A DNA stretch of 64,000 bases from Candidatus Olsenella pullistercoris (GTDB lineage Bacteria; Actinomycetota; Coriobacteriia; Coriobacteriales; Atopobiaceae). Below the pieces are notes generated by a model. The model saw only the letters and a program-made list of their open reading frames with translations. It had not been told where the DNA came from and did not search any database. The translations under genes were made by a program, and so were the position numbers. The DNA lies in assembly GCA_019116525.1 (NCBI GenBank), contig DXBM01000019.1:1-64000 (forward strand), written 5' to 3'. Shown piece after piece: positions 19,737 to 28,620 of this stretch (position 1 is its first letter; each line of letters opens with the position of its first letter).

Positions 19737-20312
19737 CTACTCGAGGTTCGCATGCAGCCGAAATGCCTCATCAGTTGGTATGGAGAGCCGCTCTCCCAGC
19801 GGGTTCACGAGCGCGTCCCCCAGAAGCAGGATGGACTGCTCGAACTCCGAGCCTCCGGCAAGGACGGGCTTCTCCATGCCCTCGTAGTTCTCCTTGGTCG
19901 TAAAGGCCGGAATCTCAACGACAAGGTCGCTGAGCTGCCCGAGCGTTGAGGTGGCCTTGATCGTGAAGCACGCCACCTTGCCTCCGAGCTTCTTGGCTTT
20001 TTCGGCGACGCGCACAACGCTTCCGGTGGTACCGGAGCCCGAACCAGCAATGAGCAGGTCGTTGGGACCAAACGCAGGAGTAGTGACGTCGCCCACAACA
20101 TACGCGGTCAGCCCGAGGTGCATAAAACGCATCGCGATGGCGCGAAGTGCGAGAAGTGAACGACCCGCGCCCGTCACAAAGATGCGATCGGCAGAGAGGA
20201 TGGCCTCGCCCAGGGCATCTAACTGCGATTCGTTGACTCGGGATAGACAGTCAGTGAGCTGCTGCGCGCCCAAGACCGCGCACTTCGCGGCATCTGAGCC
20301 AATGCTCGCCAT
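19737..20312 (-). CDS. hxlB: 6-phospho-3-hexuloisomerase-like SIS protein
   Basis: ADRIFVTGAGRSLLALRAIAMRFMHLGLTAYVVGDVTTPAFGPNDLLIAGSGSGTTGSVV ... LHANLE. Confidence 0.85.
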   Translation of the reverse strand: MASIGSDAAKCAVLGAQQLTDCLSRVNESQLDALGEAILSADRIFVTGAGRSLLALRAIAMRFMHLGLTAYVVGDVTTPAFGPNDLLIAGSGSGTTGSVVRVAEKAKKLGGKVACFTIKATSTLGQLSDLVVEIPAFTTKENYEGMEKPVLAGGSEFEQSILLLGDALVNPLGERLSIPTDEAFRLHANLE

Positions 20313-20322
20313 TTCAACCTCC

Positions 20323-20970
20323 CTACGCCTCGGCGTTGTACGCGTCGATGGCGGCGCGCACCTTGGATGCTGTGGAAACGCGATCGTCCTGGGCGCAGAT
20401 GCCCGCACCCACGATGATGACCTCGGCCGCAGAGGAGAGCGCCTGGTCCAGCGTCTCGAGCTTGATGCCGCCGGCAATGGCCTTTGGCGTTGCGTACGGC
20501 TCAAGCGCGCGCAGCTCCTCAACAGGGTCCGCGCCCTCCTCCTGGCGCCCGTACCCCACGTGGCAACACAGGTAGTCAGCGCCCATCGCATCGACCTCGG
20601 CGCCGCGAGCGGCGATGTCCGCAACGTTGCAGAAATCCGCGAGTACCTTCACGCCGCTCTGGTGACCGAGCTCAATCGCCTCACGCATCGTGTTGTCATC
20701 TGTGGCGGCGAGCACCGAGAACATGTCGCAGCCGGCCTCAATGACGGAAAGGGGAACGCAGCTGCCCCCGTCCATCACTTTTATGTCCGCAAAGACGATC
20801 TTGTCGGGACACGCCTGCCTGATGGCTCGCACGGCATGGGCGCCCTCGGCAACGATGAGCGGGGTGCCGACCTCGATGATATCGGCGTAGGATCCAACCT
20901 CAGAGACGATCTCGAGCGCGTCCTTGGTGCTCAGAACGTCAATCGCAAGCTGCAGCTTCTTGTTTCCCAT
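20323..20970 (-). CDS. hxlA: 3-hexulose-6-phosphate synthase
   Basis: LQLAIDVLSTKDALEIV, VFADIKVMDGG, LADFCNVADIAARGAEVDAMGADYLCCHVGYGRQEEG, AIAGGIKLETL. Confidence 0.85.
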   Translation of the reverse strand: MGNKKLQLAIDVLSTKDALEIVSEVGSYADIIEVGTPLIVAEGAHAVRAIRQACPDKIVFADIKVMDGGSCVPLSVIEAGCDMFSVLAATDDNTMREAIELGHQSGVKVLADFCNVADIAARGAEVDAMGADYLCCHVGYGRQEEGADPVEELRALEPYATPKAIAGGIKLETLDQALSSAAEVIIVGAGICAQDDRVSTASKVRAAIDAYNAEA

Positions 20971-20982
20971 TGCACACTCCCC

Positions 20983-21801
20983 CTACTCGAAGTCCAGGAG
21001 CCCCATGATCTTGTCGACGTACTCGTCGGGATGAGGCAGGTAGTCAAAGCGATCCGAATGCGACACGAAGCTCTCGTACGCCCCGCGAGAGAATTCGATT
21101 CCGAGCTCGGGACACTCATGGACCGTTGCGCGCCGAATCGCCGGCAGGTCGCGGTAACGGTCATTGGCCACGAGCTCGAGCTGTCCACGCTCGTCGCGCA
21201 GCGCGTAGTACGCCATGCCGTGATGCGCCTTGACCGAGTCGTAGAGGACCGGGCAGGGCACGTAGGCCAGATTCGAGAAGACCAGCGGGCCCTCGCCGGC
21301 GTTGATCGAGCAGTGCCCGTAGTTGGGCGGGACGACCAGCGTCTGACCGGGCTCGACCGTCACCGCGACGCAGTCCCTGACGCGAGCCCCCTCGGGGTTC
21401 TCCTCAAAGTCGTCAGAGCGCTGGAGCATGAAGAGCGCCGTGCCGAGAAGGACCTCGTACACCTCGCCATAGGTGTTCGTGCGCGCCTCGTTCCAGCCGT
21501 GGTAGTGGCCAGAGGTCTTCTTTGGCTCGCCGGCCACGGCGCCAGGTGCGATGACGGTGATGTCGTAGGAGATGAGCTCGCGCTCGAAGAGCTCTCGGTC
21601 GCATGGCCGCGCGATGGCTCGGTAGGTATCGTAAGCCCACTCGGCGCCCTGCTCGCCCACGTCGACACGAAAGAGTCCCTGCATGTCAGCCACCTGCTTG
21701 TGACCCGTGCCCTTGAGCTCAAGCCCGTCTCCCAGCTCAAGCGCCCCCTCGGCCGTCAGGCTCAGCGGAAGCCCGCTCCTCGAGAGATTGGCCTCAGACA
21801 T
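20983..21801 (-). CDS. Cupin-type glucose-6-phosphate isomerase
   Basis: KTSGHYHGWNEARTNTYGEVYEVLLGTALFML, LVVPPNYGHCSINAG: cupin GPI pattern. Confidence 0.8.
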   Translation of the reverse strand: MSEANLSRSGLPLSLTAEGALELGDGLELKGTGHKQVADMQGLFRVDVGEQGAEWAYDTYRAIARPCDRELFERELISYDITVIAPGAVAGEPKKTSGHYHGWNEARTNTYGEVYEVLLGTALFMLQRSDDFEENPEGARVRDCVAVTVEPGQTLVVPPNYGHCSINAGEGPLVFSNLAYVPCPVLYDSVKAHHGMAYYALRDERGQLELVANDRYRDLPAIRRATVHECPELGIEFSRGAYESFVSHSDRFDYLPHPDEYVDKIMGLLDFE

Positions 21802-21843
21802 CCTTTGCCTCCCTTGCCGTAGTGATACGCATCCTGAGCAGTG

Positions 21844-21898
21844 AATGGAGTATTACTTCACGAAGTAGTCTACAACACTTCACAGAGTTTTACTACAC
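21844..21898. promoter_or_regulatory. Two candidate RpiR operator sites
   Basis: AATGGAGTATTACTTCAC (21844-21861) and CACAGAGTTTTACTACAC (21881-21898) match a motif also found at 22061 and 25566-25786. Confidence 0.6.
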
Positions 21899-22060
21899 GA
21901 TATCGTCAAAGAAGATTCGACTTCTTTCCGTCTTTGCATTTACTAGTGTTTACCTCGTATTTCTATGCAACTGAACTATCTTTCAGCTGCTCATGCCATG
22001 CCGTTCACGCGCACTTAGCGACCGTTCACGGATAGTGTTCAACTGTCTCATATGCTCTTT

Positions 22061-22078
22061 CGAGAAGTGAGACTTCAC
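22061..22078. promoter_or_regulatory. Candidate autoregulatory RpiR operator
   Basis: CGAGAAGTGAGACTTCAC; reverse complement GTGAAGTCTCACTTCTCG. Confidence 0.5.
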
Positions 22079-22164
22079 CCTCGTCACCCATCCGCTATCC
22101 TGAAAGCGAACGCCTTTGTGAAGCTATACTCTGCAGAGAGCACAACAGCGACGAGAGGGACATC

Positions 22165-22992
22165 ATGGTCGTAGCTGACATCAAGCGCGCCTACAGCGAG
22201 ATGCACGGCGCCGAGCGAAAGGTCGCTGACTTCATCCTAGCCTACCCGCAGCGCGTCACGCAGATGAGCATGGCGGAGCTCTCGGCCGAGACCGAGACCA
22301 GCGATGCCACCATCATGCGCATGTGCCGCAGAATCGACCAGTCGGGCTTCTACCAGCTCAAGATAAACCTCGCCATGGAGGCGAACGAGGCAGTCGCAAC
22401 ACTCGACGCGAGCCTCGCGGACGAGAGCGCGCCCGCCGACGTCGTTTCGCTCGTGGACGTCATCGCCGCAAACGTCGCGCAGCTCTCCAAAGACATCTCC
22501 ATGGAGCAGGTCGAGGAGTGCGTTCGCCTCATCGCGGGCGCTCGCACGGTCTTCTCGTTTGGCTGGGGAAACACGAGCATTGTGGCGGAGGACTTCGCCC
22601 AACGCGTCATGCGCTACGGTGCGAACACCTTCACGAGCGACAACATGGAGTACATGATGCGCGGCATCGTCCTGGGCTCCACGGACGACGTCCTCGTGGC
22701 CTTCAGCCGCTCCGGAGAGTCGATCTACACGGCAGAGTGCTGCAAGCTCGCGCGCGCAAACGGTCTCAAGGTCGTCGCCGTCACCGGAGACGAGCGCTCC
22801 TCCGTGGCGAAGCTCGCCGACCTTGTTCTTCTCGTCCGCCCCATGAACGACGTCATGAACACCTGGGGCAACACCTCGCACGCCTACGAGCTCGTGCTTG
22901 TTGACATCCTGCTCTACTTCCTCAAGGACCGGCTCTCCTCCTTCGAGCTCGGTACCAAGAGCGAGGCTATTCTCGGCCAGTTCAAGAACTAG
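22165..22992 (+). CDS. RpiR-family HTH-SIS transcriptional regulator
   Basis: MHGAERKVADFILAYPQRVTQMSMAELSAETETSDATIMRMCRRI plus SIS domain. Confidence 0.93.
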   Translation: MVVADIKRAYSEMHGAERKVADFILAYPQRVTQMSMAELSAETETSDATIMRMCRRIDQSGFYQLKINLAMEANEAVATLDASLADESAPADVVSLVDVIAANVAQLSKDISMEQVEECVRLIAGARTVFSFGWGNTSIVAEDFAQRVMRYGANTFTSDNMEYMMRGIVLGSTDDVLVAFSRSGESIYTAECCKLARANGLKVVAVTGDERSSVAKLADLVLLVRPMNDVMNTWGNTSHAYELVLVDILLYFLKDRLSSFELGTKSEAILGQFKN

Positions 22993-23110
22993 CCCGTCGA
23001 GAAGAACGTCCCGTCACGCCCCTCCGACGCGCGGCGCGGCGCCTGCGCGCTCGAAACAAGGAACGGGGCCGCCCCGCAGGACGACCCCGTCGCATCCCTC
23101 TCGGCACGTA

Positions 23111-24034
23111 CTAGAGCGAGCGTGCCACCTCAACGATGTGCGCGACGGAGAGGCCGAGCTCGTCGAGCAGCTCGCTTCCGTTGCCAGACTTGCCAAAACG
23201 GTCCTGGACGCCAACGCGGCGCACGGGAACCGGACAGCGCTCCGAGACGAGCTCCGCCACGGCAGATCCCAGCCCACCGATGACCGAGGCCTCTTCCACC
23301 GTCACGATCGCACCCGTCGTGCGAGCGCAGTCGAGGACCAGCTCCTCGTCAAGCGGCTTGATCGTGTGCATGTTCACGACACGAGCCTCAACGCCGGCGC
23401 CCGCCAGCTCCTTTGCCGCCTCGAGGGCACGAGGGACCATCATGCCACACGCGATGATGGAAAGGTCTGACCCCTCGCGCAGCACCTCCCCCTTCCCCAA
23501 CTCGAAGTGATAGCTCTCGGGATCGTGGACGGTCGGCGAGGCGAGGCGAGCCATCCGCAGGTACATTGGTCCCACGTGCTCCGCCGCCGCAAGCGTTGCC
23601 GCGCGCGCCTCGACGTCATCGGCAGGCACGACCACGGTCATGTTGGGCAGGGCCCGCATGAGCGCGATGTCCTCCATCGCCTGGTGAGTGCCGCCGTCCT
23701 CGCCACAGCTTGGGCCTGCGTGCGTGCCCACGATCTTCACGTTGAGGTTCGAGTAGCAGACGGTATTTCTCACCTGGTCGAACGCCCTGCCAGTCGCAAA
23801 GACCGCGAACGTCGTGGCAAAGGGAACCTTCCCGCACGAGGCAAGGCCGGCAGCGGTTCCGACCATGTCCGCCTCGGCGATGCCCATGTCGAAGAAGCGC
23901 TCGGGGCAGGCGCCCTTGAACGCTGCCGTCTTAGTGGCTCCGGCGAGGTCGGCGTCCAGGACCACAACGTCAGGGTTCCTCTCGGCAAGCTCGACCAGCG
24001 CGTTTCCGTACGCAACTCGGGTTGCTTCGTTCAT
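23111..24034 (-). CDS. Transketolase, C-terminal subunit
   Basis: MGIAEADMVGTAAGLASCGKVPFATTFAVFATGRAFDQVRN; GEDGGTHQAMEDIALMRA. Confidence 0.93.
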   Translation of the reverse strand: MNEATRVAYGNALVELAERNPDVVVLDADLAGATKTAAFKGACPERFFDMGIAEADMVGTAAGLASCGKVPFATTFAVFATGRAFDQVRNTVCYSNLNVKIVGTHAGPSCGEDGGTHQAMEDIALMRALPNMTVVVPADDVEARAATLAAAEHVGPMYLRMARLASPTVHDPESYHFELGKGEVLREGSDLSIIACGMMVPRALEAAKELAGAGVEARVVNMHTIKPLDEELVLDCARTTGAIVTVEEASVIGGLGSAVAELVSERCPVPVRRVGVQDRFGKSGNGSELLDELGLSVAHIVEVARSL

Positions 24035-24084
24035 GCTCTCTCCTTGGGTTAGCTGGCGGTGCCAGCGACTTGACGGTGGCTCGG

Positions 24085-24897
24085 CTACAGGGCGGCTATC
24101 TCGGCGAGGGCAGCGGCTGCCTGCTCCGCACTGGGTGCCGTTCCGTGCCAGCCGACTTGGTTCTCCATGAACGAAACCCCCTTGCCCTTCACCGTCTCGC
24201 AGACGATGAGCGTGGGACGTCCGCTCGTTCGCTTCGCCTCGTCGACGGCGTCACTGATCGCCTGGCAGTCATGGCCGTTGACCGTGAGCACGCTCCAGCC
24301 GAAGGAGCGGAACTTCTCCTCAACAGGACGGATGCTCATGACCTCGTCGTTAGTACCGTCAATCTGCAGGTTGTTGTGGTCGAGCAGGGCGATGACGTGG
24401 TCGAGGCCATAGTGAGCGCTGCTCACGGCCGCTTCCCAAATCTGCCCCTCCTGCACCTCGCCATCCCCCATCACGCAGTAGACGTAGTAGTCCTTGCCGT
24501 TCAGACGACCGGCAAGCGCCATGCCATTGGCCACGGAGAGCCCCTGGCCGAGCGATCCCGTGCCCATGTCAACGCCGGGAGTGTCGTTCATGTTGGGGTG
24601 ACCCTGCAGGTGGGACGTGCTCTTACGCAGGGTGAGCAGGTCCTCGCGCGGGAAGTAGCCGCGCTCCGCGAGCGCAGCGTAGAGCGCCGGTGCCGCATGG
24701 CCCTTGGAGAGGACGAGGCGATCGCGATCCTCCCAGCGCGGATCCTCCGGTCGCACGTTCATCTTCTCGAAGTACAGCGTGGCAAGGATGTCGCACACAG
24801 AGAGCGATCCGCCCGGATGGCCCGATCCGGCGGCGGCAATCGACTCGATGATGTCACGACGCATGGCCTTGGTGACGGCCCTCATGTCGTTCTTCAC
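24085..24897 (-). CDS. Transketolase, N-terminal subunit
   Basis: GHPGGSLSVCDILATLYF, SKGHAAPALYAALAERG, MGDGEVQEGQIWEA, KTVKGKGVSFME. Confidence 0.93.
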   Translation of the reverse strand: MKNDMRAVTKAMRRDIIESIAAAGSGHPGGSLSVCDILATLYFEKMNVRPEDPRWEDRDRLVLSKGHAAPALYAALAERGYFPREDLLTLRKSTSHLQGHPNMNDTPGVDMGTGSLGQGLSVANGMALAGRLNGKDYYVYCVMGDGEVQEGQIWEAAVSSAHYGLDHVIALLDHNNLQIDGTNDEVMSIRPVEEKFRSFGWSVLTVNGHDCQAISDAVDEAKRTSGRPTLIVCETVKGKGVSFMENQVGWHGTAPSAEQAAAALAEIAAL

Positions 24898-24931
24898 GTT
24901 CTTCTCCTTTGGGACGTTGGATTTGGCGAGG

Positions 24932-25486
24932 CTACTCGAGATTCGAGTGCCGGGAGAACATCTCCTCGTTCGAGCTCGAGCGCTCCATCATTGTGAGGAC
25001 AATGGCGTCGCCCGCAATGAGAATCCCCTGCTCGAACAAGGAAGCCATCGGCTGAACGGACGTGAACGCACTGTCCTGCTGGTGCTTGCTCGGTGCCTTG
25101 AGCGTAATGGTGCCCTCCGCCATGCTCGCAAGCGGAGAGCCGGGCGTGCCCGTGAAGACGAGCACCTTGCCGCCCAGGGCGTGCGCCTTCTCGGCAATGT
25201 CCACGAATTGCTTGGTCGCCCCGGAGCCGGAGCATATGACGAGCAGGTCGTCCGGACCAAAATTGGGCGTGTTCGTCTCTCCGAGCACATAGACCTCGCG
25301 GCCCATGTGCATGAGGCGCATCACAAAGGACTTGCCGGCAAAGCCCGCGCGACCGAGCGCGTGGAAGAAAATCTTGTCGGCTCCTTCGATCAGGGTGATT
25401 GCCCGCTCCACCTCCTCCTCGCTCACCTGGGAGAGCAGTGCGTCAAGCTCAGAGAGGATCGTGCGAGCGCTGTCTTGAAATCCCAC
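24932..25486 (-). CDS. 6-phospho-3-hexuloisomerase-like SIS protein (second copy)
   Basis: FHALGRAGFAGKSFVMRLMHMGREVYVLGETNTPNFGPDDLLVICSGSGATKQFV ... RHSNLE. Confidence 0.85.
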   Translation of the reverse strand: MGFQDSARTILSELDALLSQVSEEEVERAITLIEGADKIFFHALGRAGFAGKSFVMRLMHMGREVYVLGETNTPNFGPDDLLVICSGSGATKQFVDIAEKAHALGGKVLVFTGTPGSPLASMAEGTITLKAPSKHQQDSAFTSVQPMASLFEQGILIAGDAIVLTMMERSSSNEEMFSRHSNLE

Positions 25487-25565
25487 CTGTTCCTCCTATC
25501 CGCGCGGCGGGATGCCTCCCGCCCACTCTTGGCACGTAGTCACGCAGCCGGGTTGCCTGCGCTAT

Positions 25566-25619
25566 GTGAAGTATTACTCTGTGTGTAGTGTAACGCACTG
25601 CGTGAAGTTTTACTCTGTG
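25566..25619. promoter_or_regulatory. Three tandem operator-like 18-mers
   Basis: GTGAAGTATTACTCTGTG (25566-25583), GTGTAGTGTAACGCACTG (25583-25600), GTGAAGTTTTACTCTGTG (25602-25619). Confidence 0.65.
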
Positions 25620-25710
25620 AATTGCATTTCCATTTTCTTTAGGTAATCACACCGTTTACCGTTAGAAATGAGCCGTTCAGAGCTGTATACAGCCTATGCG
25701 CCCGTGAGAG

Positions 25711-25786
25711 CGCGAGGTTTTGCTCCACATGGAAGCGCTCATTGGATAGAATCGCTTTGTCAGTAACTCGGAGTTTTGCTCTGTCA
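25711..25786. promoter_or_regulatory. Two further operator-like sites upstream of EIIA
   Basis: GCGAGGTTTTGCTCCACA (25711-25728) and CGGAGTTTTGCTCTGTCA (25769-25786). Confidence 0.5.
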
Positions 25787-25811
25787 TATGGAGCCCAACA
25801 GGAGGGGCAGC

Positions 25812-26339
25812 ATGGGACTGTTCGATTTCCTCAAGAAGGCAACTGAGCCGGCGATTCCGGAGGCGGTCCGCACCACGGGCGGGCCGGGCGTCGTTCATGC
25901 CCCCGCCACGGGTCGCGTCGAGCCCATGGCGAGCCTACCCGACCCCGTCTTCGCTGGCGGCGCGATGGGCCTCGCAACGGGCGTCTGGCCCGAGCGGGGC
26001 GTTGCATTTGCCCCCATCTCTGGCACGCTCACCATCGCCATGCCGCACGCGTTCGGTATTGTGAATGACGAGATGGAGGTTCTCGTCCACGTAGGCGTTG
26101 ACACCGTTGAGATGAACGGGGAGGGCTTCGAGGTCCTCGTCGAGAAGGGCCAACAGATCGAGGCCGGAAGTCCCCTCGTCACCTTCGACCGAGACAAGGT
26201 CGCGGCGGCAGGATACCCCGACGTCGTCATCACCATCGTCATGAGCACGGCAGACGTTGAGGCGCGTGGTGGCAGCGCGAGCGCCTGTGCCGAGAAGCAT
26301 ATCGAGGCAGGTGCCCCGCTTATGCGCGTGGAGGGCTAG
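25812..26339 (+). CDS. Stand-alone PTS EIIA (glucose type)
   Basis: ATGRVEPMASLPDPVFAGGAMG, HAFGIVNDEMEVLVHVGVDTVEMNGEGFEVLVEKGQQIEAGSPLVTFD. Confidence 0.93.
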   Translation: MGLFDFLKKATEPAIPEAVRTTGGPGVVHAPATGRVEPMASLPDPVFAGGAMGLATGVWPERGVAFAPISGTLTIAMPHAFGIVNDEMEVLVHVGVDTVEMNGEGFEVLVEKGQQIEAGSPLVTFDRDKVAAAGYPDVVITIVMSTADVEARGGSASACAEKHIEAGAPLMRVEG

Positions 26340-26374
26340 CACGGCGTCGCCCCAGGCTCGGGCGGCGCGAGGAG

Positions 26375-27583
26375 CTAGGCAGGCCGCGCAATCAGCGAGA
26401 CGACAATCCACAGGCCGATGAGAACCAGGGAGAGGACAATCTCCGCGCGCACCTCCTGGCCCAACGTGTAACGTCTGAGCTGCGGGAAGATCCTCCTCAG
26501 TGGACGACGATCCAAGATCAGTGCGCACCAGGTCGCAAACAAGGGAATCATGAAGCCCGCGTAGGAATAGGCCAGGTACCACAGCGGCCAGCTCGCGTTC
26601 TCGGGCGTGGGATCCACGATTGCCATCACGCATCCGGCGATAAGAACGACCAAAAAGAGCACGCAGAGGATGTCCCAGGCCACGCCCACGGGCCTCGGCA
26701 CGCGAGCGAGCATGGAGCAGAGGCGCTCGCGCAGGCCAGGCCTCTCGAACGTGGGCGGCTCCGACGGGTCGCCCTTCTCGGCAGGAATCGCTTTGAGCAG
26801 GGCGTCCCTGAGCTCGCGGGGACCGGCATAGCGCGCGGCGGGGTCGAACTGCGTGGCGCGGACGATGACCTCGCGCACGCCCTCCGGGATCCCCGACCCC
26901 GTGAAGCCGCCCTCGCGGTCGCGCGCCGTGGGCTCGCGACCGGTGAGGCAGAAGAAGAGCAGCATCCCGAGGGCATAGACGTCGCTCGCCACAGAGGTCT
27001 GCCCAAAGCCGAACTGCTCCGGCGGGGCGTACGCGCGCGTGCCGAACCGAACGGTGTCGCGCTCCGCGCCCTCCTTGTACGAGCGCGCAATCCCCAGGTC
27101 AATGAGGGTGACACCGCCCTCCGAGACCATGACGTTGCTCGGCTTGAGATCTCGGTGGACGAGCGGCGGGTCAAAGCTCTCGGAGAGTTCCGCCACGGCT
27201 TCGCAGAGCTCCGGGAAGAGACGCAGGGCGAGCGTCAGGCGAGCGCCGGCGTTCGCCGCGCCGCGGATTTCCTCGGCAAGCGTCTTGCCGCTCACGTGCT
27301 CCATCACCACCACGAGCCGGCCGTCCTGACGGCTGCAGTCCACGATGCGCGGAAGGTGCGGAAGGCGCCGTCCCGCACGCTGCGCCTCGAGAACCTTCTC
27401 GTACACGTCGCCCAGCCCGGGGGCGAGGCGCTTGCGCACAAAGGGGCCCAGCTCGGCGCCGTTTTTGCCCACAAAGTAGACGCGCTCCGTGGTCTCGAGG
27501 TCGCCCTCCTTGAGCACGGCGTCCACGCGATAGCAGCTGTCGCGCTCGAGCGCGGCGAGATAGTTTGAGAGTTCATCTTCCAT
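26375..27583 (-). CDS. Serine/threonine protein kinase with C-terminal membrane segments
   Basis: LVHRDLKPSNVMVSEGGVTLIDLGIARSYK, FGTRAYAPPEQFG, SDVYALGMLLFFCLTGREP. Confidence 0.93.
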   Translation of the reverse strand: MEDELSNYLAALERDSCYRVDAVLKEGDLETTERVYFVGKNGAELGPFVRKRLAPGLGDVYEKVLEAQRAGRRLPHLPRIVDCSRQDGRLVVVMEHVSGKTLAEEIRGAANAGARLTLALRLFPELCEAVAELSESFDPPLVHRDLKPSNVMVSEGGVTLIDLGIARSYKEGAERDTVRFGTRAYAPPEQFGFGQTSVASDVYALGMLLFFCLTGREPTARDREGGFTGSGIPEGVREVIVRATQFDPAARYAGPRELRDALLKAIPAEKGDPSEPPTFERPGLRERLCSMLARVPRPVGVAWDILCVLFLVVLIAGCVMAIVDPTPENASWPLWYLAYSYAGFMIPLFATWCALILDRRPLRRIFPQLRRYTLGQEVRAEIVLSLVLIGLWIVVSLIARPA

Positions 27584-27614
27584 GCGGCAATCCTAGCATA
27601 GGGATACTTTGCAT

Positions 27615-27707
27615 GGCCGCAAAAAACTACAGAAAAGTGGCGCCCGGTCTTTCGCCAACAGGCAAAACACCGGGCGCTGACCCACTTGTCTGTAGTTTTT
27701 TCGGCCG
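27615..27707. repeat. Long nested inverted repeat flanked by AAAAAACTACA / TGTAGTTTTTT
   Basis: ggccgcaaaaaactacagaaaagtgg cgcccggt ... accgggcg ... ccacttgtctgtagttttttcggcc. Confidence 0.75.
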
Positions 27708-27711
27708 CCGT

Positions 27712-28131
27712 CTAGCAGATGGTGCGCTCCCCGAAGCGGTAGAGCTCCTCGTTGACCTTCTGCAGGGAGCACCCTCGGTCAATGCAGAAGATGATGATCG
27801 CGTCGCGCCGGTCCTTGCAGTAGAGCTCGGAGGCGCCCGCCGCCGTGAGCGCCCGGTTGGTCTCGCGCAGGGTGAGCGCCATCGCAAAGGCGATCTGCAG
27901 CACCTTGTCACGGCTCGGGTGGCGCGTGCCCTGGAAGATCTGGTAGCCAAAGGTGTCGTTGAGGTTTGCCATGCGCACCACGCGCGAGCGCTCGAGGCCC
28001 TTCTCGGCGAGGAGCTGGCCCAGGTACTCGGCGAGGGTGCGGCCGCGCGGGTCGCGCTCGTCAAGGTAGGACTCTATGCTCGGCGCGGAGAGGAGCTCGT
28101 CCAGGAGCTCCTCGGTCAGCGGCTCGCTCAT
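27712..28131 (-). CDS. HTH/XRE-like small protein next to the kinase
   Basis: GRTLAEYLGQLLAEKGLERSRVVRMANLNDTFGYQIFQGTRHPSRDKVLQIAFAM: XRE-like. Confidence 0.55.
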   Translation of the reverse strand: MSEPLTEELLDELLSAPSIESYLDERDPRGRTLAEYLGQLLAEKGLERSRVVRMANLNDTFGYQIFQGTRHPSRDKVLQIAFAMALTLRETNRALTAAGASELYCKDRRDAIIIFCIDRGCSLQKVNEELYRFGERTIC

Positions 28132-28158
28132 GGGCGCCCGGCCTCCCTTCTCGCGGGG

Positions 28159-28620
28159 TTAGAACCCCGTGACGTCAATGAGCTCGAAGGTCGCCACCTC
28201 GTCCGGCGAGGCGGTGCCCACGGCCTCGAACTTCCACGTGCCGCCCGGCTGCAGGTTGTTGGTGTTGGCAAGCGCCGTCCCGATCTGAGCCCCGTCGGCA
28301 TCGTAGAGGTTGTACTCGACCTGAATGTAGCTCACCTCGTTGTCGGTGTTGTTGGTCAGCGTGCCATTGATGAAGACGCCGTAGGGATTGGACGGGTCCA
28401 GCTGCTCGTCTGTGACGGTGTAGGGCTCCTGCTCCTCCGCCGGCTGTTCCTCGGGGGCCGCCTGATTCGTTCCAGCGGCGGCGTCGGCAGAGTCGCCCGT
28501 CCCTGTCGTGCCCGTGCCTGAGCCGCCGCCCATCATTGAGCCCACACCCCCGATGACGACAAGTGCAACGAGCACAATGAGCACGGTCCTTCCGATTCCC
28601 CGCTTGCCCTCTTTAGCCAT
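28159..28620 (-). CDS. Membrane-anchored FxLYD-like domain protein
   Basis: N-terminal TM segment; NGTLTNNTDNEVSYIQVEYNLYDADGAQIGTALANTNNLQPGGTWKFEA. Confidence 0.65.
   Translation of the reverse strand: MAKEGKRGIGRTVLIVLVALVVIGGVGSMMGGGSGTGTTGTGDSADAAAGTNQAAPEEQPAEEQEPYTVTDEQLDPSNPYGVFINGTLTNNTDNEVSYIQVEYNLYDADGAQIGTALANTNNLQPGGTWKFEAVGTASPDEVATFELIDVTGF

Noticed and set aside
19894-21822. 642-aa plus-strand ORF
   Set aside because: Antisense to the well-supported SIS, HPS and cupin GPI genes; composition typical of a shadow ORF
25566-25619. Tandem 18-mers considered as a mini-CRISPR
   Set aside because: No unique spacers, units abut, no cas genes; fits operator repeats upstream of an operon
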